A DNA stretch of 16,008 nucleotides from CAZGMN01 sp964645765 (GCA_964645765.1 CAZYBE010000052.1:1-16008); one strand, 5' to 3'. Counted from the first letter of the stretch, positions 7,755-15,889 are shown. The notes: generated from the sequence alone by a model not told the origin. Numbers and translations: made by a program.

Positions 7755-8009
7755 ATGTTATTGTGGACTTTAATCCTGATTGTCCTGGTGATTCTATTAT
7801 TTTTCTCCCAGCTCGGCATTCTCTTTCCGTTGCAGCTCAAGTTTACAGTATTGAGCGCTATTATTCTGTACATTCTAACTCTAGCTTGTCTTGTGATAGT
7901 GCTTCTCAGGATTCTGACCAAGATAAAAAAAGGAGAAAGAGAGAAGCTTCTGAAAAGAATTCAGGAACTCGAGCAAGAATTGCTACCCTTCAAGGGAAAA
8001 ATAAAATAA
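7755..8009 (+). CDS. Small two-helix membrane protein with C-terminal coiled coil
   Basis: An 84-residue protein. Two hydrophobic segments (about 2-24 and 28-53) are separated by a short turn, then a basic junction (RILTKIKKGER) and a charged amphipathic helix (KLLKRIQELEQEL, about 65-77) that could form a coiled coil in the cytoplasm. The layout recalls LapA-type (DUF1049) small membrane proteins, but the sequence is not close enough for me to name it. The gene has its own near-consensus promoter and an excellent ribosome site, and it is convergent with the operon to its right and divergent from the gene to its left. It is therefore an independent, probably well-expressed unit. Function unknown; membrane organisation or stress roles are only possibilities. 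Confidence 0.8.
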   Translation: MLLWTLILIVLVILLFFSQLGILFPLQLKFTVLSAIILYILTLACLVIVLLRILTKIKKGEREKLLKRIQELEQELLPFKGKIK

Positions 8010-8117
8010 CTGACCAGTATCTCTAAATTCTGCTTGAAGCTCCCCTCTCCTCTAATTTAACCCCTCCAAATTAATACCGTAGCAAAAACCTTATTTGAAA
8101 AGACTATTCCAAGCCTA
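8010..8117. other. Convergent gap of 108 bases
   Basis: Two genes end toward each other here. The sequence is AT-rich with pyrimidine runs. Only a weak AATTT/AAATT pairing is visible, so I cannot point to a credible terminator for either side. Confidence 0.4.
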
Positions 8118-9254
8118 TCATAATATCGTCCCCATTTCCTCTGCCACCTGAGCCAGGGCTTGAACATTCTCCCTCTTTGTGTAGGGAGCGATCGAGCAGG
8201 CTGTGCTCAAGATATAGCCTCCGCCAGGCTTGCCGACTTCTATCTTTGAGGCTGCATCCTTTCGAATGGCTTCTTTGGAGCCTAAAAGCAGGACATTGAC
8301 CGGGTCGATATTTCCTTTGATGAAGACCCTGTGCCCGATTCGCTTTTTAGCCTCATCCAGCCGGACATTGCCCAGCGGTGGAGGGTCCAGGCATTCTATC
8401 CCTGAAATTCCTGCCTCAACCATCATCTCCAGGCGGTCGTTGATAGCTCCGCAGGTATGAGTGTAGACATGAACCCCGCTGGCGCGGACTGCCCGGGCAA
8501 TCTGAGCCTCATAGGGAAGAACAAACTCTCGGTATAATGAGGGAGAGATGAATCCTGCTCCTGCATAGGGCGATGAAATCTTTACAGCATCGACTCCGTG
8601 CTTGGTTTGCTCGACGGCAATTCTTCTCACGCCTTCTGTGTAGCGCTGCAGTATCTCCTTGGATTTAGCTGGCTCTTCGATGAGGTTTATGATGGCATTC
8701 TCAAACCCGAAGAGATTGAGGTAATAATCAAAGGGAGAGGTGACCTCGCCGTGGATGGAGAAGTGCTCCCCTGCTTTGTTCTGGATTAAGTCAAATATAT
8801 CATACTTGTGCTCTTGTTCGATATGGAACTCTAATCCCTGAGAGACAGGGATAAAGTCAATGTCTTCTGGTATCGATTCCGGGTCAAAATCTTTTATGGA
8901 AGGCGGAGATGTCTTTTTAGAAGGATAATGCCGGGGAAGGTCGTCAAAAGGAAAAATTGTTTTATCGCCGTTCTTCCAGGTTAAAACTTCTCCCTTTTCT
9001 TCACGCCGAACTCTTGCCACCTCTTTTCTCCATCGGGCGCAGTGACCATGAAGGCTGATGAGAATTCCATCAAAATCATATATCCTTCGCAGCTCCAGCA
9101 ACCCCTCGGCAAAAACTTCAGCGAAGAACCAAAATTCAGAGGGGGAAAAACCTGTTTGAAGGAGCATATGGCCGATGCTCATCTGGCACATGACCGGCAC
9201 CCGGTCCTGTTCCACCCCGTCCATGGCCTTTTTCATTCGCTCTTTTGGGTTCAA
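8118..9254 (-). CDS. MtaA/CmuA-like member of the URO-D superfamily
   Basis: A 378-residue protein of the uroporphyrinogen decarboxylase fold. It begins NPKERMKKAMDG like other family members. A TTG start is favoured because it keeps this conserved N-terminus and has GGAG 9 bases upstream; an ATG six codons in is the alternative. It keeps the zinc-site pattern of corrinoid-dependent methyltransferases: His266-x-Cys268 in YTHTCG and Cys353 in STACSIAP. It lacks the substrate-binding arginine region (MRQAGR type) of heme-pathway HemE. Known relatives such as MtaA, MtbA and CmuA move methyl groups between a corrinoid protein and a thiol or tetrahydropterin. No corrinoid-binding protein is encoded nearby, so the partner is unknown. 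It is the last gene of the operon, 3 bases after the phosphatase stop, and such genes often sit in sugar-degradation loci of uncultured bacteria. Exact substrate unknown. Confidence 0.85.
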   Translation of the reverse strand: MNPKERMKKAMDGVEQDRVPVMCQMSIGHMLLQTGFSPSEFWFFAEVFAEGLLELRRIYDFDGILISLHGHCARWRKEVARVRREEKGEVLTWKNGDKTIFPFDDLPRHYPSKKTSPPSIKDFDPESIPEDIDFIPVSQGLEFHIEQEHKYDIFDLIQNKAGEHFSIHGEVTSPFDYYLNLFGFENAIINLIEEPAKSKEILQRYTEGVRRIAVEQTKHGVDAVKISSPYAGAGFISPSLYREFVLPYEAQIARAVRASGVHVYTHTCGAINDRLEMMVEAGISGIECLDPPPLGNVRLDEAKKRIGHRVFIKGNIDPVNVLLLGSKEAIRKDAASKIEVGKPGGGYILSTACSIAPYTKRENVQALAQVAEEMGTIL

Positions 9255-9257
9255 ATT

Positions 9258-9911
9258 TCAGTACTCCGAGTTCACTAAGACTTCTTCTCCAAGGCGGCCA
9301 GCTTTGGGCAAGGGTTTGTTCGTAGAGTTCCCAGCCCGGATGATTCTAATGGCTCGGATGCCTACTGCTTGAGCTGCTGTGATGTCAACATCTGAATCTC
9401 CATAATAAATTCTGATTTTATACTCTCTAATCGGCCTGATTTTGGGGTTTTCAGCAAGTTTGGAGCCGGTGAAAATGACTCTGTTTGGATTTATTAAGCC
9501 GAATGTCCCAGCCAGTATCTCGGTCACTTGCTCAGTCTTAGTTTTCATTCTTGCTGAAACAAAATAAATGGAATCGCCCCTTTTCTTGTGCAGCTCAATT
9601 AGCTTGCGTCCGCATTCTTTGGGAAGGCTGAACCGGTCAAGGCCGTTGTTCATCTCATTCCAGAACTCCTCCATAATCAAATAGGCATCGCTTCCGGGTG
9701 AATACTTATGCTGTCCATAATAATAGCCAGGACTCGAAAACAATAAAGTGTCATCGATATCAAACCCTATATTCATCTGGGGCTCGCTCTCAAGGCTCCT
9801 GGCAATATCGTCGACTGTCACCCAGCGGATGCTGTACTCTTTGGCAGCACAGCCAAAACCTGTCCAAAGAATGATGATGAAAGCAATGATAAATCTTGTC
9901 CTTTTGCACAC
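9258..9911 (-). CDS. aphA: Class B acid phosphatase (AphA-like, HAD superfamily)
   Basis: A 217-residue exported phosphatase whose body strongly resembles E. coli AphA. Motif I is FDIDDTLLFSSPG, with nucleophile Asp51 and Asp53. Motif II is Ser119 in FVSAR, motif III a lysine near 151, and motif IV YYGDSDVDITAA (Asp172, Asp174, Asp176). The stretch RAGNSTNKPLPKAG and the C-terminus GEEVLVNSEY match the family. These enzymes are periplasmic, magnesium-dependent and remove phosphate from nucleotides and other small organic phosphates. The signal segment (about 7-20) ends G-F-G-C, so it may be lipid-anchored at Cys21, though the lipobox is weak. It starts at GTG 9911 with GGAG 8 bases upstream. 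It lies inside an operon whose other products look cytoplasmic, which is odd. The family call is firm; the physiological substrate is unknown. Confidence 0.9.
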   Translation of the reverse strand: MCKRTRFIIAFIIILWTGFGCAAKEYSIRWVTVDDIARSLESEPQMNIGFDIDDTLLFSSPGYYYGQHKYSPGSDAYLIMEEFWNEMNNGLDRFSLPKECGRKLIELHKKRGDSIYFVSARMKTKTEQVTEILAGTFGLINPNRVIFTGSKLAENPKIRPIREYKIRIYYGDSDVDITAAQAVGIRAIRIIRAGNSTNKPLPKAGRLGEEVLVNSEY

Positions 9912-9945
9912 GGTTTATTCTCCTATTCTTCTATGTTATGAAAGA

Positions 9946-11220
9946 TTATGATTTTCTATCTTTTTGAGCTCTAGGAGAGATACCGCCAGGGAAGAAGTGG
10001 TAATTGCGCAAATCGATGGACTTCCCGGCCTGAGACCAGGAAAATCCTGCTTCGCTCGGCAGAGTTCCCTTTTTATAGCAATCATAAAGAGCCTCAGCCA
10101 GGCCCTTGACCCAGCGTGCACGCTCCTTGTCATTCTTTTCAATCATCGACTCGGCAAAGGTTATCATTTCAGGCGCTGATTCCTGGATGCCGTTGATGCA
10201 CAGAGTCTGGGAGCTGGCTGCTTCAGGCCCGCAGAGGATTGGCCTCGGCTCCCTGACCGAAGCAACCGCCTCAAAAAGCTTGTGGAATGGATGCTCTGCA
10301 TCAGGAGAGCCGTAGCGTTTTTGCTTATCCTGAGGCCCGCGGGCAACGATTTCCTCCGAAACCTCGCCATAAGTGATTGTTGCTTTTTCAAACTCAAAGG
10401 AAAATTGAGGGCCAAGTTCCTTATGAACAGAATGAGAAGCATAGAACAAGAGCTCCGTTCCTTCCCTTGTGAAAATACGGCAGGCGATTGAATCAAAATT
10501 TTCGATGGGATAGGCTTTGTAGAGCTCTGCTTCTATCCTGGCAGGCTGCGCGCTGCGGTCAACTCTTTCCCCTAAAACATAAAACAGATTGTGTAAAAAA
10601 TGGGCCATGGCATTGTTGGCAGGGCTGTCCAGAATCCAGTTCCCTAACTCATCCTTTATCCTGCCCGCCCAATCACTTCTCAGGTAGTAGGCTTCATCCC
10701 TTGGCCAAAGGCAAATTGTTTTCAGGCGAATCGGCTTCCCAAACAAACCGGCAAGGATATCTCTTTTCAGGGCCTGAATGGCTGAGGAATAAGACCATTG
10801 ATAGCCAATCATAACCCAAAGCCCGGATTCATCTCTTGTCTGAATCAGCTCATCGGCTTCCTGGACTGTTGCTCCCAGAGGTTTCTCACATAAAACGTTG
10901 CTTCCAGAGCGGAGAGCCTCACAACTCTGGCGGACATGATAATGGATGGGAGAAGAAACAACCACAAGTTCTGACGTCCTGCTGCTTTCGTAGAATTTCT
11001 CAAGAGAATCAAAGACCGGAATTCCCAGCCTTTTTAAGTCAGAGTAACGCTCCGATTTTTCCGGAAATGGGTCGACAACAGCCCGAAGCTCCAGCGCTCC
11101 AGGGGGGAATTCTTCCAATAAAGTTTTAAGGTAATGGAGACCCATGCCGCTTGTCCCGACCAAGACTGCAGAAACCGGCTGCTTTTTCTGCAGGTTCGAA
11201 GGCTCAGAATCAAAGCTCAT
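9946..11220 (-). CDS. Gfo/Idh/MocA family NAD(P)-dependent oxidoreductase
   Basis: A 424-residue protein with an N-terminal Rossmann fold: beta strand SAVLVGTSGMG (about 17-27) holds the GxxGxG dinucleotide site, and the family's signature lysine is Lys113 in CEKPLG (111-116). The C-terminal alpha/beta domain carries DSPANNAMAHFLHN (198-211). This takes the place of the usual D-x-G-x-H-x-x-D catalytic segment and has two histidines, His207 and His210, after a longer insert. The family oxidises or reduces sugars, inositols and their derivatives, or uses the cofactor in redox-assisted glycoside cleavage. The ATG overlaps the stop of the GH38 gene by four bases (ATGA), so the two are translationally coupled and probably act on the same sugar. 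No signal peptide, so cytoplasmic. The substrate cannot be read from sequence. Confidence 0.88.
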   Translation of the reverse strand: MSFDSEPSNLQKKQPVSAVLVGTSGMGLHYLKTLLEEFPPGALELRAVVDPFPEKSERYSDLKRLGIPVFDSLEKFYESSRTSELVVVSSPIHYHVRQSCEALRSGSNVLCEKPLGATVQEADELIQTRDESGLWVMIGYQWSYSSAIQALKRDILAGLFGKPIRLKTICLWPRDEAYYLRSDWAGRIKDELGNWILDSPANNAMAHFLHNLFYVLGERVDRSAQPARIEAELYKAYPIENFDSIACRIFTREGTELLFYASHSVHKELGPQFSFEFEKATITYGEVSEEIVARGPQDKQKRYGSPDAEHPFHKLFEAVASVREPRPILCGPEAASSQTLCINGIQESAPEMITFAESMIEKNDKERARWVKGLAEALYDCYKKGTLPSEAGFSWSQAGKSIDLRNYHFFPGGISPRAQKDRKS

Positions 11221-13727
11221 CTTTCAACCTCTGAAAGTTTTGTTTCCATCAGGTCGACCTCGAAAATGTCTTTGGAGGCCAGGTCCACAGCCATGGTTTT
11301 AATCTCAAAGCCTTTGAGACTTATATCAAAGGCAAGACCCAAAGATGGGATCGAGAATTGAGTTTTTCTCTTCTCACCTGTTGGCTCAAAAAGGCGGATG
11401 ATGAGCCAATTTTTCTCTTCAGCCATCTTCAAGGCTGTCATTTGGACCGCATTATCGCTGAGAAAGACTCCAGGCAAAATTCTTTTCCCTTTTCCTGAAG
11501 GAAAACAGAAGAGAGCCATGGCGGTCTCATTCTTGGTTGCGGCTTCACGGTCAATCCCCAATATTCTATCTTCAGCCTTGCCGCCATTGAACCAGAAATG
11601 AAAAATCCTCTCGCCCTGGTCAATCCGCGGCTCGAACCTGTCCTGGGGCACGAGCGGGATTCCTTTCCCAACAGGATGGGCTGAGTAGGCGGCAGACCGG
11701 AGCAGGGAGAAGCGAAGCTCTCCCTGATGAAAATCAAAGCCATAAGTTCCGCTGTTGATGGCCGTGAATGCAGAGCGTTTATCTTCTGATATAACTCCAA
11801 CCCATTTCTGTGCGACCAGCTCCTCACCCATCCTTTTAAATTGTTCAACGCCGTAGGCCACCTGGCCGACACAGATTCCATTCTGGAAAGGTGTCGGGAC
11901 TGAGAGCTTGAGCATTCGGTCCTTTTCATTCCAGAAAACCCGGACCTCAATTTCAAACTCAGTCCCTTTTTTTGGAGCTTTGTAACGCTGGCAGGCATAC
12001 GAGTGATTGTATTTGAATAAAGCTTCAACGACTGTCCGCACCGGACCGTCCTCGATAATCCTCACCGGCTCCAGCTCAGAGGATGAAACTCCTGAAAACA
12101 AAGCGCTTTCCTTTTTGCTCATTAGGGCAAAAGCCCCTTTGACTTTTCGGAAGCTGCGAACAAGCACTCCCCAAGGGTCGGGATAATCCTCAACGACCAG
12201 GAGCTGAAGAGAGCCGGGCTTTAGAAAATCAACACCGTTGATGCGGAAATTTTCTATCAAACCTGTTTCGCTCGAGATGACGAGCTTAGCTTTATCAGAT
12301 TTTAGAGTCAGCGCAGACTCCATTTGCCTCTCAATTCGCGGCCTGCATTTAACCTCTCTCAGGAAGCAGGAGAAGCGGCTCATCTGGCTTGGCATGAGCT
12401 CGGCTTGAAAAACGACTCTTTTTCTCCATTCCTGAGTGATGTTGCTCGTCTCCTTTTCGAGCTGAACAGGGACGGGCGCACCATTTCTGTCTTTTATCTC
12501 AGGAAGCCAGAAAGTGCTCCGGTCAAAATTTGGCTCTGCAGGCTGGAACTCGCAAGCCACTATTTCATTTAGAGGATAGGGATGGGGATTAAAAACAAAA
12601 ATCGGAAACTCGCCTTCTTCAGCTTTGGGCTCGCCGCTGAGAAAAGCAAAGAATGCTTTGGCTTTCAGCCTGGAAAGAATTTCAAGACCGTGGTCCATCC
12701 TTTGAAGGGCATAAGCTTCGGCTTGAGGTATGGATGAGCCGGGAAGGATATCATGAAACTCGCAGAAGAGAAGGTCTTCCAGGGCTTCTTGAAGCTCTTT
12801 TCTGGGATAATCCACGAGGCCCTGCAGTGCGGCTTGGGATGCCATTTTTTCTGTTAAAAAATATGCGCTTTCAAGTTTTCTATGCTTCTGCTTGACCTCA
12901 GCCATGGTCGTATAGCAGCCGACAGCCCAGGGGTTGAGGTCCTCAGCGTGGCGGGGAAGCTTGCCGGAATTCCTCTCCAAATTATGAAAATAATCTTCGG
13001 GTCTGGCATGACAAACGCGCCGCTCGGATTCTTGGGCAATGAGCTGGCCGAGCTGCTCAAGGTCTTTGCGGGATGGCCCGCCGCCGTGGTTTCCTACTCC
13101 CCAGAGAAGAAGGCCTGCTTCCTGCTCTTTGTTTTCAGCCAGCCATCTTTCCACCCGCTTTCTGGCCTTGCCTTTTTCCGAATTATAGTGGTAGCGAGCG
13201 CGGTGAGCGAGGATCTCAGAGCCATCATACCCCACCCAGATAAAATCATCCGAGCGAAGGCTCAATTCTTTCAAATCCGGCCGGCAGAAAAGATAAGAAT
13301 CATAACCGGATTTCTTCAGAATCTGCACCAGACCTCTCGAATGCCCAAAAGGGTCAAGATTGACAGCGGTCTTGGGCTCCTTTCCAAACTTATTCTTGAA
13401 ATAAATCTTGCCGGTGAGAATTTGGCGAACAAAAGATTCGCCGCTGGGCATGTTGCAGTCAGGCTGCAAAAACCATCCGCCCATGATATGCCATCTTTTT
13501 TTTCTAACCAATTCCTGGATCTTCGAAAAGAGCTCTGGCTCGAAGCTTTCCACCCATTTATAGAGCAAAGCTTCATTGTGGTTGAAGATAAAATCCTTGA
13601 ATTCCTCACAAAATTGGGCGGCTGTCCGGAAGGTGGAAAGAGCTTCGGCAGCGCCCTCTTCCCATTCCCACAGCCAGACAGGGTCGATGTGGGCGTTGCA
13701 GAGGAGATAGAGAGTCTTTTTTGACAT
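11217..13727 (-). CDS. GH38 alpha-mannosidase
   Basis: An 836-residue cytoplasmic enzyme of glycoside hydrolase family 38. The metal-site motif AHIDPVWLW is at about residues 12-20 (His13 and Asp15 as ligands). The nucleophile region is VNLDPFGHS with Asp125. GGWFLQPDCNMPSGES follows the family pattern, and GNHGGGP (His214) is likely another metal ligand. After the barrel come the three-helix bundle (about 270-350) and the large beta-sandwich C-terminal domains, giving a normal family length. Family members cleave alpha-mannosidic bonds with retention, using zinc or another divalent metal. Two ATGs stand in tandem; the second (13727) has better spacing to the AGAGG-like site, so one residue is dropped from the longest frame. 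It follows the GH15-like gene by about 27 bases and overlaps the oxidoreductase gene. Mannose specificity is family-based; related alpha-glycosides are possible. Confidence 0.93.
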   Translation of the reverse strand: MSKKTLYLLCNAHIDPVWLWEWEEGAAEALSTFRTAAQFCEEFKDFIFNHNEALLYKWVESFEPELFSKIQELVRKKRWHIMGGWFLQPDCNMPSGESFVRQILTGKIYFKNKFGKEPKTAVNLDPFGHSRGLVQILKKSGYDSYLFCRPDLKELSLRSDDFIWVGYDGSEILAHRARYHYNSEKGKARKRVERWLAENKEQEAGLLLWGVGNHGGGPSRKDLEQLGQLIAQESERRVCHARPEDYFHNLERNSGKLPRHAEDLNPWAVGCYTTMAEVKQKHRKLESAYFLTEKMASQAALQGLVDYPRKELQEALEDLLFCEFHDILPGSSIPQAEAYALQRMDHGLEILSRLKAKAFFAFLSGEPKAEEGEFPIFVFNPHPYPLNEIVACEFQPAEPNFDRSTFWLPEIKDRNGAPVPVQLEKETSNITQEWRKRVVFQAELMPSQMSRFSCFLREVKCRPRIERQMESALTLKSDKAKLVISSETGLIENFRINGVDFLKPGSLQLLVVEDYPDPWGVLVRSFRKVKGAFALMSKKESALFSGVSSSELEPVRIIEDGPVRTVVEALFKYNHSYACQRYKAPKKGTEFEIEVRVFWNEKDRMLKLSVPTPFQNGICVGQVAYGVEQFKRMGEELVAQKWVGVISEDKRSAFTAINSGTYGFDFHQGELRFSLLRSAAYSAHPVGKGIPLVPQDRFEPRIDQGERIFHFWFNGGKAEDRILGIDREAATKNETAMALFCFPSGKGKRILPGVFLSDNAVQMTALKMAEEKNWLIIRLFEPTGEKRKTQFSIPSLGLAFDISLKGFEIKTMAVDLASKDIFEVDLMETKLSEVER

Positions 13728-13754
13728 CATATGCCTCTACCCTTCTTTAATATC

Positions 13755-15773
13755 TTAAGCAACAGAAGCCTCAACCCAAAGTTCCTTTTCTGAATAGGAA
13801 ATGAGAGCTTCTCTCTCTGATGACTGCTCGACTGCACCGTTCGAGCGAAAAGCGGCTAATCTTGCATCCGGGACTCTTTTGACCTCAAAGTTAACTCTCC
13901 CGCCTCTAAGCGGAAACGAGCACTGGATTCTTTCTATTCCAGGGAGCAGCCTGGGCCTTATTCTCAGCTGATTAGCTTCTGGCCTGATGCCGATAAGGTG
14001 ATGGACGAGAAGGATAATCATCTCAGCCCATGTCCACGGCGTTATTCCGACCTGAGGAAAAGGAGGAGCGAGACGCTTGCCATAAAATTCAAACCATGAG
14101 CCGGCCTTGGCTCCTGGCAGCGTATTCAGCCAACGCAAAACTCTCCAGACTTTTTCCATATCTCCGGCTTCAACGCAGGCCCGGGCAATGAACAATGAAG
14201 GAAAAGGCCAGGAACCTGGAGAGTCAGGCTCTGAGCTAAAATGATAGCGTCCATATCCGCCGCCTTCCCAGGCTTGATTCCAGAGCACCTCGAGATTGGC
14301 CAATGTTTTTAGGGCAAGGAAGGAGCCGGGAGATATAAAACCTGTGGCAATGGCTAAAGCCGCTGAAGAATCAGGATTGAGAAGATGGATACCAGGAGAA
14401 GCAAGAGGCACTTCAGCCGGCAGTCGGGCTTCAGGCAACGGCTCGATGGCTTCCTGAACTGAGCCATCAACCTTGCGCCGCTTGATGAAACCCTGGCTTG
14501 TAGCCAGACCGAATCGGGTATCATCGAGCATGGCCTTCCTTATCCTTTGAGCCTCCATTTCCCAGCGTACGGCTTCTTCCTCGCGAGATATCATGCGAGC
14601 GAGCGTGGCTGCTGAACTAAGCCCTATCGAAGTGAAGAGTTGGTGGGAAAGCTCCATCCCTTTCTGTATTCCATGAGCCTGATGACGCTCCCAAAACTCC
14701 CTCCTGTTGGCCAAGAGCCCTGAGGGTTGATGGCAGAAAACGGCTGAAAGCGGAAACTCAGCCGTGACGAGTATTTTTTTCCAAGTTTCCTGAACGAGCT
14801 CATGGTCGCCGCTCCAGAGAACATAATGCTTCAGCGAATCGAGAAGCACGCCGTTCTGGTCAAGCTCGACCTCATCCATATCCCGCTTTTCGCTGGAATC
14901 AATTGTGTCTCCCTGTTCGGTGACGAATTCCTCGAGGAGACGCTTGAGCATCTTTCGGGCAATCTCAAAGTTTCCGGACATGGTTAAACCCTGGGCAATC
15001 ATCGCCTGGTCCCTCACCCACTCCCTGTTATACTGCCAAATGCCGCCGTCGACCTTGCCGGACTTCGAAACGGCTGCGACCAGTTGAAATCTTGAAGCAT
15101 TGAAATAATGCTCAAGCAGGGCAGAGCCAAAAGAAGAATGAGCCTTATTCCAGTGCTGAATGGCTTCCTGGCTTATAAGAGTTTCAGGAATTGAATCGAT
15201 AATTATTTTTTTCCCAGAATGGTCCAGTTTATAGCTGAAGAAGATTTTTTCTTCCTTCACAGGGCCTGCGAAAATTTCCCTTTCTAACGATTCTTGAAGG
15301 GTGCCGGTTTGAACACGGATTCGAGCCCTCCGTTCTTTGAGATTTTTTATCCTCACTTCTCGTATGAGAAGAGGCTGGGAGAGGTCTGGGCAATAGAACT
15401 GTTCTTTTATCTGAAGACCAGGAGCTTGCCATTGGATGCGGACAGCAGGAATTCTGTACTCATCGATCCATTCCGCTTCCAGGGTCGCTGTATTAACTGC
15501 GCTGACTTTTGTTCCGCAGATGATACGAACCAAGGTGTTTTCCAGGCCGCACCTTGAATCCATGGTCAAGGCTTCCCTCTTTTTCCCAAAGCGCTCAGGG
15601 TTCATAATCAGCAGCCCTGCTGCTGTCCCTTCTCCAGATGGAGCGACCTGGACCGCTGCCTGAATAAGTCCATTCCCAAGTAAAAAATAAGATACATCTT
15701 TGAGCCTTGTCCGGACATCTGGATGACCGCTTAAAGGGTCATCATCATAAAAATGCTCTTTGACGTCGATCAT
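13755..15773 (-). CDS. GH15-like six-hairpin glycosidase
   Basis: A 672-residue protein with an N-terminal beta-sandwich (about 10-200), an (alpha/alpha)6 catalytic domain and a C-terminal strand domain (RPEANQLRIRPRLLPGIERI). This architecture is like bacterial glucoamylase / GH15 and related six-hairpin enzymes. NREWVRDQAMIAQGL (about 249-263) matches the conserved substrate-site WxRD segment. FWE with Glu362 and SWFEFYG with Glu562 are the best candidates for the acid and base pair. The start is placed at ATG 15773. A TTG-started frame 24 codons longer would run through the TTGACA / TATAAT promoter and is low-complexity and AT-rich, so it is rejected. A short-spaced GGGAAGG lies before 15773. 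It is the first gene of the five-gene operon and has no signal peptide. Substrate is probably an alpha-glucoside or alpha-linked oligosaccharide, by family. Confidence 0.82.
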   Translation of the reverse strand: MIDVKEHFYDDDPLSGHPDVRTRLKDVSYFLLGNGLIQAAVQVAPSGEGTAAGLLIMNPERFGKKREALTMDSRCGLENTLVRIICGTKVSAVNTATLEAEWIDEYRIPAVRIQWQAPGLQIKEQFYCPDLSQPLLIREVRIKNLKERRARIRVQTGTLQESLEREIFAGPVKEEKIFFSYKLDHSGKKIIIDSIPETLISQEAIQHWNKAHSSFGSALLEHYFNASRFQLVAAVSKSGKVDGGIWQYNREWVRDQAMIAQGLTMSGNFEIARKMLKRLLEEFVTEQGDTIDSSEKRDMDEVELDQNGVLLDSLKHYVLWSGDHELVQETWKKILVTAEFPLSAVFCHQPSGLLANRREFWERHQAHGIQKGMELSHQLFTSIGLSSAATLARMISREEEAVRWEMEAQRIRKAMLDDTRFGLATSQGFIKRRKVDGSVQEAIEPLPEARLPAEVPLASPGIHLLNPDSSAALAIATGFISPGSFLALKTLANLEVLWNQAWEGGGYGRYHFSSEPDSPGSWPFPSLFIARACVEAGDMEKVWRVLRWLNTLPGAKAGSWFEFYGKRLAPPFPQVGITPWTWAEMIILLVHHLIGIRPEANQLRIRPRLLPGIERIQCSFPLRGGRVNFEVKRVPDARLAAFRSNGAVEQSSEREALISYSEKELWVEASVA

Positions 15774-15810
15774 CGACCTTCCCGAAATCTCGGCGACATT
15801 AAAAAATGAG

Positions 15811-15845
15811 ATTATAAAATTAAATTTATTTAGGCAATCTGTCAA
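15811..15845 (-). promoter_or_regulatory. Promoter region of the glycoside operon
   Basis: On the minus strand a perfect TTGACA (15845-15840) is followed after 15 bases by TTTAAT (15824-15819) and after 23 bases by a perfect TATAAT (15816-15811). Neither spacing is ideal for the pair, so which -10 is used is open. The leader would be roughly 30-40 bases before the ATG at 15773. Confidence 0.55.
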
Positions 15846-15889
15846 ACTTATTTTGTTGAAGTTTTGGAAAATAGCCTCGCTCCCAATCG

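Larger units (their letters stand above)
8118..15773 (-). other. Predicted five-gene glycoside-processing operon
   Basis: Five minus-strand genes follow each other with gaps of about 27, -4, 34 and 3 bases and no internal terminator or obvious internal promoter. The predicted products, in order, are a GH15-like glycosidase, a GH38 mannosidase, a Gfo/Idh oxidoreductase, an AphA-like phosphatase and an MtaA-like URO-D protein. The spacing and overlaps are seen directly; joint function is inferred. Confidence 0.75.

Noticed and set aside
7763..8026. 87-codon frame overlapping the small membrane protein in another frame
   Set aside because: The alternative frame lacks a ribosome site, while the 7755 frame has AAGGAGG at ideal spacing and a coherent membrane-protein pattern.
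8118..9254. Heme-pathway uroporphyrinogen decarboxylase (HemE)
   Set aside because: The N-terminal substrate-arginine motif of HemE is missing, and the His-x-Cys plus C-terminal Cys zinc pattern is that of MtaA/CmuA-type methyltransferases.
12882..13724. 280-codon plus-strand open frame opposite the GH38 gene
   Set aside because: It lies wholly antisense to conserved GH38 catalytic sequence, has no recognisable domain, and such long antisense frames are common opposite GC-rich codons.
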